A DNA stretch of 28,100 bases from Hymenopellis radicata (taxonomy: Eukaryota; Basidiomycota; Agaricomycetes; Agaricales; Physalacriaceae): assembly GCA_015501595.1 (NCBI GenBank), contig JADNRX010000645.1, positions 1 to 28,100 of the forward strand. Reading direction: 5' to 3'. This document shows positions 21,404 to 28,100 of this stretch, piece by piece. The position numbers and the translations under genes were made by a program. Every line of letters begins with the position of its first letter. Positions within the stretch are counted from its first letter, which is position 1. Under the pieces are notes generated by a model, which was not told the DNA's origin, made no database searches, and saw only the letters and a list, made by a program, of their open reading frames with translations.

Positions 21404-22436
21404 CTAATCCTCTAAGATCTTTCGTTCTGTCCAGAAGTCATCCTGAATAATATCGCAATGCAGTAGATCGACTTTAGTTCGGGGTCTCGCTTTCTTCTTC
21501 TTCGGCTCTGGTTGTTCTTCCTCGGGCAACTTGACTGAGTTAGCTCTGGATCCATTCTGTGAAATGAAGGTCTTACTTCTGTCCGAACAAGAACACTCCC
21601 CTTTCGATATCGCGGATCGATGGTGTTGTAATTCATAGAAAAACGGGAAAACAATATTTCGTGTTTGTCTTTGGAGAATGTACCCTTGAACCAGACGTCA
21701 GTTCGCTATGAGGCACGCCCGGACAGTGCTTACCTTCAATGTCGCGTGCGCTTGTGTGGTCGTTTCTCCGCCTTGTTGTACAAGGGCCCAAAAAGTCGTA
21801 TTATAAAGGTTGTTGATGTGTGCTATGCTTGAACGAGTTAAGCAGACTATCAGAGCGCGCGCGCGAAGTGACATACTGTCAGCTTGTCTCCAGGCAAAGT
21901 AATCCTTGACCTCGCGTTCGCCAGGATATAGTACGATCCGCCCGTCGAACGATGGTGGGTATTTCAGCGGTTTGTCTGGGAAGTATTTGGGCCAGTTCAA
22001 CACGTAACAAGAGGTGAAGTAGGAAGTAAGTGTAGAAACGATCTTGGATTGTCGGCGGTTGTATAGAGAAGTGCTCTTTCGCAGGAGGAAGCTGGGTCGG
22101 AGTCAATGTTAATGGACTCGCGATCATTGTACCGGAAGCCGCTTACCTATACTCGTCAGATTCACCGAATCCCATAACGATATCAGGGTATTCTTCCATT
22201 AGGCTTTGAGCGGAATAGTCCATGAGCTCGAGCGCCGCAAGATCGTTTGGTTTCGTAAAAGCGTGTTCATCTGAAAAGCTGTTGTTGCCATGATCAAGGA
22301 CGGAGTCAAGTAATGTAATATGATATGCGTACCGATGGAAACTATGCCCGTCCAAGCGGAATAGCATGAACATCCCAGGCAGCAGAGGGTCCGGCAGTTC
22401 AAACTTTTTGACATATTGATATTTAGTGCCCGCCAT
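21404..22436 (-). CDS. THG1: tRNA-His guanylyltransferase Thg1
   Basis: The enzyme adds the obligatory G at position -1 of tRNA-His, needed for charging by histidyl-tRNA synthetase. Six exons join in phase: 22436-22333, 22278-22147, 22091-21877, 21822-21734, 21684-21577 and 21529-21404, giving 257 residues, close to other eukaryotic Thg1 proteins. MAGTKYQYVKKFE is the family start. The metal-binding residues are present at D29 (FRLDGHSFHRFS) and D76-E77 (GESDEYS), matching the numbering I recall for the human enzyme. LKYPPSFDGRIVLYP and HINNLYNTTFW are further family blocks. A lysine-rich stretch (PEPKKKKARPR) near the C-terminus may be nuclear targeting. Introns are 47-55 nt. It is divergent to the first DJ-1 gene. 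Confidence 0.95.
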
Positions 22437-22783
22437 CGTGATGGCTGAAGAAGAGAAAGATAAATATAGGCTCCGGTCCGAGTGCCGAGTCAGTAAAAAT
22501 TCCCTTTTCTGAACCACCACCGCTCTGCGTGTCAAGCGGACTGAGGACTGTCGTAACATAAGGGAGAAACGGACGATGCGTCATCCTCCGATCACACGTC
22601 GACTGAAGACTGAGGTAGTACTCATCTTGGCAGTCGGTGCTTGACTCTCGCCGCTCTCTCGCGATAATGTCGACAAGTATGCCTCTTCGACGATACACCA
22701 CCCTCCCACGTCGGCTTGGAACTCCCGGATTACTATGCAGATGACCTAATCTTGGTACACCTCGGTTCTTGACTCTCGTTATA
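22437..22783. promoter_or_regulatory. Divergent intergenic region between Thg1 and the first DJ-1 gene
   Basis: These 347 bases separate two head-to-head starts (22436 minus, 22784 plus). No clear TATA or repeated site was found, and the minus-strand open frame crossing it shows no domain. Shared regulation is possible but not shown. Confidence 0.35.
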
Positions 22784-23488
22784 ATGTCCACAGGTGAGTA
22801 CGCCTCTGAGGTTAAGGCTCAAGCTAAAACGATGTCTACAGATTCATTGCCAGTTCACTTCGGTGTACTCCTCTACCCAGGCTTCCAAGCTCTCGATGTA
22901 TTCGGGCCATTGGATGCACTGAACAACCTGGCACTCGAGCACACCATTCAGCTCCATATCCTAGCGCCTACCCTTTCCCCCGTCTCAACCGAAACTTTCC
23001 AGAATCCCAACTCGAACAGCTCACAATCCATTGTGCCCACCCATACCTATGCCAATCCGCCCGAGAAACTGGATGTGCTCCTCATCCCAGGCGGTGCGGG
23101 CACGCGCGCTGACGAGGTCATGGCTCCCATCGTCGCCTTCGTTGCGTCGGTCTACCCCTCGTTGAAGTATCTCATCACCGTGTGCACGGGCTCGACAATC
23201 GCTGCGCGCGCCGGGATCCTAGACGGGCGAAAGGCCACAACCAACAAGCACTCGTGGCAGTGGGCTGTGGGTCACGGCCCCAAGGTTGATTGGGTTACTC
23301 ATGCTAGATGGGTGGTTGACGGGAACATTTACACGTCGTCTGGCGTGAGCGCGGGTATCGATGCGATGTTAGCATTCATGGAGGACGTGTATGGCGCGCA
23401 GGCGGCGAAGACTGTTGCTGATGTGATGGAATACGAGAGACATACGGATCCCACACAGGATCCTTTTGCTGATCTGTATGGATTGTAG
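22784..23488 (+). CDS. DJ-1/PfpI family protein, copy A
   Basis: Exon 1 is only ATGTCCACAG (22784-22793); a 48-nt intron (GTGAGT...CTACAG) leads to exon 2 at 22842-23488, for 218 residues. The fold is read from FGVLLYPGFQALDVFGPLD, the strand LDVLLIPGG and the nucleophile elbow LITVCTG with Cys118. D22 and T119 stand where isonitrile-hydratase-type members keep their helper Asp and Thr, as far as I recall. NKHSWQWAVGHGPKVDWVTH and ARWVVDGNIYTSSGVSAG follow. Such proteins include isonitrile hydratases, glyoxalase III-like enzymes and uncharacterised GATase1-like proteins; the substrate cannot be named. No secretion signal is seen. The intron retained in frame would give a longer N-terminus, but copy B supports splicing. 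Confidence 0.88.
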   Translation: MSTGEYASEVKAQAKTMSTDSLPVHFGVLLYPGFQALDVFGPLDALNNLALEHTIQLHILAPTLSPVSTETFQNPNSNSSQSIVPTHTYANPPEKLDVLLIPGGAGTRADEVMAPIVAFVASVYPSLKYLITVCTGSTIAARAGILDGRKATTNKHSWQWAVGHGPKVDWVTHARWVVDGNIYTSSGVSAGIDAMLAFMEDVYGAQAAKTVADVMEYERHTDPTQDPFADLYGL

Positions 23489-23759
23489 GGCTCTAGCTGC
23501 AAATGTCGTCTCAAACCAATTGATTGCCCAATCTTCCGTTCTTTGAGGGTACGAACTTTAATAAGGGGCTATCGGCTGGCACGGGCACGCCGTCGCCACT
23601 ACGGGAGTCCGCGTGCGTTTACTAACCGACGCGTTTTCCGTATTTATACTGAGTGCTAACCACATGTTCGTACTTATATCATCAAATCTAGAACGCGGCT
23701 CTCCGACGTGTCTCTCTTTAAATGACTGGGCATAATCATCTACTCTATCGCTTTCCGTC

Positions 23760-24488
23760 ATGTCAAGTCGTACGTTCTAACTCTCTCTCTCAAAACGTTC
23801 TTGTTGATTTCTGATGAACTTGGCAGAATCCCTTCCACTGAACTATGGTGTAGTCGTCTTCCCTGGCTTTCAAGCACTCGACGTGTTTGGCCCTCTCGAT
23901 GCTTTAAACAATTTCTCCTTCTCAAACAACATCCAGCTGTCCATCATCGCCCCGTCTCTTGACCCAGTCTCCACCGAGACGCATCTCAATCCAAACGCCA
24001 CTTGCGCGCAGTCGATCGTGCCCACTCATACCTTCGATAATCCGCCCGCAAACTTGGATGTTCTCATCGTCCCTGGGGGCTTTGGTTGCCACAACAATGA
24101 CCCCAGCACGCTTGCCATCGTTGACTATGTCAAATCCGCGTACCCTTCGTTGAAGTACTTGATCACGGTCTGCACGGGCGCGACTATCGCTGCGCGCACA
24201 GGGGTTCTGGACGGGCGTAGGGCTACGAGCAACAAAATGCATTGGGAGTGGACGACTAGTCAAGGCCCGAAGGTGAAGTGGGTTACGCACGCGAGGTGGG
24301 TTGTGGACGGGAATATCTGGACTGCGGCGGGTGTGAGTGCGGGAACGGATGTTATGCTCGCCTTCATGGAGCATGTTTATGGGGCCAAGGATGCGGAGAG
24401 TGTTGCTGATATGATGGAGTACGAGAGACCGACTGATTCTACCAAGGAGCCATTTGCGACCAAGTTTGGGTTGACGCCTATGGTTTAA
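23760..24488 (+). CDS. DJ-1/PfpI family protein, copy B
   Basis: This is the tandem paralogue of the preceding gene, in the same orientation with 271 bases between the coding regions. Exon 1 is ATGTCAAGTC (23760-23769); the intron (GTACGT...TTGGCAG) ends at 23826; exon 2 runs to 24488, for 223 residues. The intron sits at the same codon and phase as in copy A, which supports both models and a duplication origin. The blocks PGFQALDVFGPLDALNN, YPSLKYLITVCTG (Cys119) and THARWVVDGNI are shared. Differences cluster at residues 35-65, the loop after PGG (FGCHNNDPSTL against AGTRADEVMAP) and the C-terminus, so substrate range may differ. Upstream DNA between the copies is not obviously repeated, so expression may differ. 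Confidence 0.88.
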
Positions 24489-24738
24489 AGGTATATTGCG
24501 TTATTGTTGTTCCTTCTCGTATACGATTCGATACTGATTGACCGTTTCGTCGTATGCAGGATTGAACATTGCACGGCCAGCATTCTTCACTGGCGCGTTG
24601 ATAATCTACAATGTTCAATATGTACAATATATCTCAATGCCGCTTCAGGCTTCTTCCAATTCTGACAGATGCCATTTAAACTCTTCCCTATGAACTGGTG
24701 GTTCTCTCTCTCACGACGTCTGATAGCTGTTATCGATC

Positions 24739-25477
24739 ATGTCCTCGTCCTTACGGCTCCATCTACTCTCAGCATACCGCTCGACTAACAGTGTCGGATA
24801 TTCGTCCTTGATCTCATCCAGACCGCGACGCCCCGCCATCCTCTCATCGACAGAAGTGTTTTCGGTCGCAACAGCCACCGTCAATGTTTTGAGAAGCCTG
24901 GGATACAGCTCATGCTTCGTTGGCAGCGTCGCCTGTTCAGTATACGGGATGTCGCGTACACCGAATGTATGTTTCTTTGATCAACTCGCATCCGATGGCT
25001 CATTCGTCTCATTAGGACATAGACATCGTCGTCCTCGGGTGCTCCGTCTCCCAAGAAGAACTCAAGCGCCAAGTCACCAACTTCAACTCGGACTTTTACA
25101 CCATCGCATCCAAAGACCCCCTCGCCACCTACCGCGTCCTGTGGTACCGCCTATCAGGGTACCACCGTTCATGCAAAGTAGATCTCCTCCTCCCGGGCGT
25201 GATGAATATCCCAAACGTACCCACGGTGTCCATAATACATCGCGATCATGCGCCGACGAGCTACGGCGATCGCGTGTCGAGGCCACTTATGCCTTTTATA
25301 CCGCTTTTGCTGTTGAAACTTCAGGCGTGGATGGACCACGGAGAGTCGGCCAAGATGCATATGAGGCTGAAGCAGCCGGTTGATGTGGCGGATATTAAGG
25401 AGCTACTGAGGCTTTTCGGGGAGAAGAGAGTTGGTACGGTGGAGGAGTGGCATGGATTCCGGAGTTGTTTTTGGTGA
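24739..25477 (+). CDS. Nucleotidyltransferase-fold protein, C-terminus disturbed
   Basis: Exons 24739-24966 and 25016-25477 (intron 49 nt, GTATGT...TTAG) give 229 residues. After a variable N-terminus comes the nucleotidyltransferase signature: GS at 62-63 followed by DIDIVVLG (D77, D79), and a third acidic residue in CKVDLLLPG (D132). This is the metal-binding triad pattern of the polymerase-beta-like superfamily. A helical region LLLLKLQAWMDHG and DVADIKELLRLF follows. Agaricomycete genomes hold many such uncharacterised proteins; role and substrate are unknown. Past GTVEEW the frame ends at 25477, but reading on in the other two frames gives PELFLV and then RVRAFVKAHPDTRKAWEKV to a stop at 25551-25553. 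That looks like the true C-terminus displaced by two lost bases (about 25451 and 25484). Confidence 0.75.
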
Positions 25478-25989
25478 GGGAAGGCGGAGAGTCAGAGCGT
25501 TTGTGAAGGCGCATCCCGATACGAGAAAGGCGTGGGAGAAAGTTGTATTTTGAGAATGTCGCTACTTGTGTCACCTACCTTCACAATGGCTAAAGTGCTT
25601 TCATTTACGAGTCGTGCCAACGAGACGCCATCGCGCCCCCAGTTTACCGCACTCTAGATTTCCTCGCCCACCTCCATTATCCAGAATCCTGACGCCAATA
25701 TTAAATTTGCCTGCGCATCTGCCGTGTCCTTTACCGTGGGACAAGGAGATGTGTGTACGTGTCCACGGTATCGAGTACCAGCACGTCTGGTGTGTGCGTT
25801 GAAAAGGGAGCCGTGGTATACTGAAGACCATCACCAAGGCCGGAGGAGGAGCTACCATGTTTACTTACTTCTCAGTGCGTTTCCGTCTCGGAGTCTTGAC
25901 TGAATCAACGGTACATAGCCGTATGATACGCCTCATTGATACAGAGTTCCTCCTTTGCTATACATTCATCTTTCCATTTAGTTACCGCC
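25478..25989. other. Convergent 3' region, no separate gene
   Basis: Apart from the displaced C-terminal coding of the nucleotidyltransferase-like gene (to 25553), only short frames are seen here. Two genes end towards each other across this space. Confidence 0.4.
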
Positions 25990-27468
25990 TCACGCCAGTA
26001 CCTCCTTCAGAATTCCAATAATAGTGTGGACCTCTTCCACGGTATTATAGTGTACCAATGATATCCGCACTACACCATCATCAATGTCAACCTTCGGCTC
26101 CAAGCTATCTACGAGCCCGTGTGCGTAGAAGTGGCCGTATCGAATTCCGATCTGGAGATCGTAGTCAGAATGAATGAGCAGGGTATTGAATAGACCACAC
26201 TCACGCCTCCTTTCTTATCAAAGACTTTGACGACATCTTTGCTCTTAATGGGCTTCTCCCCGACCACCAAGAAGCTAATCGTCGGCACGCGGTCAATCCA
26301 GATTTCTCTTCACCGACGACTCGGACGCCTCGCGCTTCTTGCACAGGGTCGGTGAGGAAGGAGAGGAGCGGTTCGACAAGGGTCTGTTCGTGCTCTGCGA
26401 TGGCTTTGAATGTCGCCTTTAGGTCGTGCTCCGGTGTCAAGGAGAGCAGATAGGGAATAACCCCAGTGGTACCGTACACAAGCTCGTATCCTGGCCCTCC
26501 CGGCTGGAGTTTACCAGCCAATTTGTCGACTTTCAAAAAATGATGTACGATTGACTTCAGCGAGTGGTGTAGCGCAGGCTGACGAACGAAGAGCGCAGAC
26601 GTATGGGGACCGTACACCTATGTCCGGAGGGCGTCAATTTTGAAACCACACGGGGATAAATAATGAAGGGGCAATCGGACCTTGTAGAAGGAGAACACGC
26701 AAAAATCAACATCCCAATCTTCGACATCGATCAATCGGTGTGGCGCATATGCGACGCAATCTACCGATATCTCAACCTTCTTCGCCCCTTGTTCTTTCGC
26801 CGCATGGCGTGCTGCTTTCGCCACCTCCTTTACAGGGACAACGGACCCGAGGATGTTGGAGCACGCGGTAAAAGCGATGATACGTGTGCGCGAGGTGATC
26901 AAGGGAGGAGCTCCTCGACTTTGAGCGCAACGGAATACGGGTTGTTGGGATTCGTCGGAGAGGGTCGCCAGTATTTGATCACGGCTCCTCGACGCGCGGC
27001 GAGTTTTTTGTATGGGCCGTTGTTTGCTGGCCGGCCATCAGATCCAAAATCAGCTTTATCACGTTTGAGACACTGCGTACCTTCGTGCTCTCCGGTTAGG
27101 ATGAACTCGTCGCCTGCTTGGATGTCGTCATCTAGACTTCTGGCTAGGTTCTCCATGTTGGCCGACGAGCTGGGACCGAAGATGATCTCCTCGGGGAGGG
27201 CGTTGATCAGCTTTGCAGCTTCCTTGGGACCCTCGACGGTGACTTTGTCCGTACTCAGGACGGAGATGGAGTAGTCCGCGCCGAGTTGGACATTGGTATT
27301 CAATAGGTAGTCGTATACCCTGTCGGCGACTTCGATGGCTACTTGCGATCCTCCGGCGTTGTCACCGAAGATGAATCCGGATTTGAGGGCAGGGAAGTGG
27401 CTGCGGGCTTTCTCGACGTCGAATGTCATTTGGGCGTAGGAGGGAAAGGAGCTATCGATGGAAGGCAT
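25990..27468 (-). CDS. Cysteine desulfurase-like protein (class V aminotransferase), frame broken twice
   Basis: A PLP enzyme of the NifS-like class V aminotransferase fold, closest by memory to the VC1184-type cysteine-desulfurase-like subfamily. The start is MPSIDSSFPSYAQMTFDVEK at 27468. Exon 1 ends at 27081, the next begins at 27026 (GEHE joined to ANNGPYKKLAARRGAV), then introns at 26680-26618 and 26204-26152 and a stop at 25990-25992. IFGDNAGGSQ, IIFGPSSSANMENLARSL, SVDCVAYAPHRLIDV and the PLP-lysine context FSFYKVYGPH are present. Two one-base breaks interrupt the frame: near 26902 (between EELLP and LITSRTRIIAFTA) and near 26298 (between GEEKS and IDRVPTISFLVVGEKP). Each matches one lost base. 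It may be a pseudogene or contain sequence errors. The actual reaction (desulfurase or other beta-lyase) is not proven. Confidence 0.82.
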
Positions 27469-27642
27469 ATATAATATTAACCCAATGTTATCTCACCTAT
27501 CGCACGGGCCGGTCGGATATGTTCTTCTCGCCGCTCGCAGGCAGTTTACAAAACTACTTGCATGGTCTGTATCTCTGTTGAGAGAGCCAACTGAGTTGAA
27601 TCTTGAAGAATGTAGTGCGGGAAGAGCCCGCCAGCCACTATC
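27469..27642. promoter_or_regulatory. Probable promoter region of the desulfurase-like gene
   Basis: The minus strand carries an AT-rich run (TAATATTATATATG) directly before the ATG at 27468, so a TATA there would be unusually close. No other element was recognised. Confidence 0.25.
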
Positions 27643-27759
27643 GTGGAGGCCCGTGGGTTCAGAGTGTTTTCCAGGTGAGAAGGAGCGACAGAGTAGTGCC
27701 GGAATACATCAAACAGGAAAGTAACACAAGAGTCCAGCGAGTCGGAAGGAACGCAATAT
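27643..27759 (+). repeat. Direct repeat near the window end, copy 1
   Basis: It shares GGAGGCCCGTGGG, GTTTTCC, GCCGGAATAC, TCCAGCGAGTCGGA and AACGCA in order with 27994-28099. About 20 bases present here between GTTTTCC and GCCGGAATAC are missing from copy 2. Confidence 0.6.
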
Positions 27760-27993
27760 GCGCCTTTTTTCGACAACGAGCTCGCTCTAGACCATCTTGC
27801 GGGGCTGCTTGAGTCGCTCCTTGCGGTTGGCGAGCGCAAGCACATCGGATAACTTGAACGCTACGGCTCGACGGGGCGCCCGAGGTTTTCAGACAAACGC
27901 CCCAAAAGCCATGTATACGGGGGGGAGAAAGGAAGTCAATTGAAATTGAATTCAGTTGAACGTTGAAGCTGATGGTGGATCCCGACCCCCGCT

Positions 27994-28099
27994 GTGGCGG
28001 AGGCCCGTGGGGTTCAGCGCGTTTTCCGGGGCCGGAATACGGGTCAAACATGAAAGCAATGCAAAGAGGCCGTCCAGCGAGTCGGATAGAACGCATATA
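27994..28099 (+). repeat. Direct repeat near the window end, copy 2
   Basis: Partner of 27643-27759. The window ends here, so further copies outside it are possible. A minus-strand open frame (27659-28096) crosses both copies but has no recognisable domain. Confidence 0.6.
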
Positions 28100-28100
28100 T

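Noticed and set aside
1..28100. tRNA or rRNA genes
   Set aside because: No stretch showed a paired A-box and B-box at the right spacing or a recognisable rRNA core.

Overview
The window reads as nuclear DNA of a filamentous basidiomycete, most likely an Agaricomycete. Every multi-exon gene I could assemble has short GT-AG introns, mostly 44-55 nt. Rvs167, Thg1, a NACHT-type NLR, a DUF6699-like protein and a decayed class II peroxidase fragment all fit that group. No bacterial operons, tRNA or rRNA genes or CRISPR arrays were seen. Exon boundaries were worked out by hand from splice consensus, phase and family knowledge, and no database search was run.

Layout. 1-1800: repeat-rich, with a 442-bp non-autonomous inverted-repeat element flanked by TA, a cluster of CCGAACATT motifs and a minus-strand peroxidase fossil. 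1801-3493: a 9-exon BAR-SH3 gene (Rvs167/amphiphysin type). 5367-6011: a single-exon DUF6699-like gene with a clear TATA box. 7028-11231: a block bounded by two diverged direct repeats of about 0.5 kb. It holds a 5-exon minus-strand gene of unknown function with a possible PD-(D/E)XK-like core, a probable further minus-strand gene or 3' continuation, and a divergent plus-strand coiled-coil gene. 11232-15019: no convincing gene, but a degenerate tandem array with conserved-stem hairpins at about 12430-13075. 15020-16781: an FAD-dependent amine-oxidase-like gene. 16908-20149: a minus-strand NLR-type NACHT gene. 21404-22436: Thg1, the tRNA-His guanylyltransferase. 22784-24488: a tandem pair of DJ-1/PfpI genes. 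24739-25477: a nucleotidyltransferase-like gene. 25990-27468: a minus-strand cysteine-desulfurase-like (class V aminotransferase) gene. 27643-28099: a further pair of direct repeats reaching the window edge.

The genes do not form an evident pathway. The recognisable ones are housekeeping (endocytosis, tRNA-His maturation), accessory enzymes (amine oxidase, DJ-1 pair, desulfurase-like) and a fungal NLR of the self/non-self recognition type. The least explained part is the repeat-bounded 7.0-11.2 kb block with its divergent gene pair, followed by the hairpin array.

A cross-cutting observation is that five gene models need a one-base reading-frame change. All seven sites shift in the direction expected from loss of one base, which points to sequence or assembly error or to gene decay, and should be settled before any protein is used.
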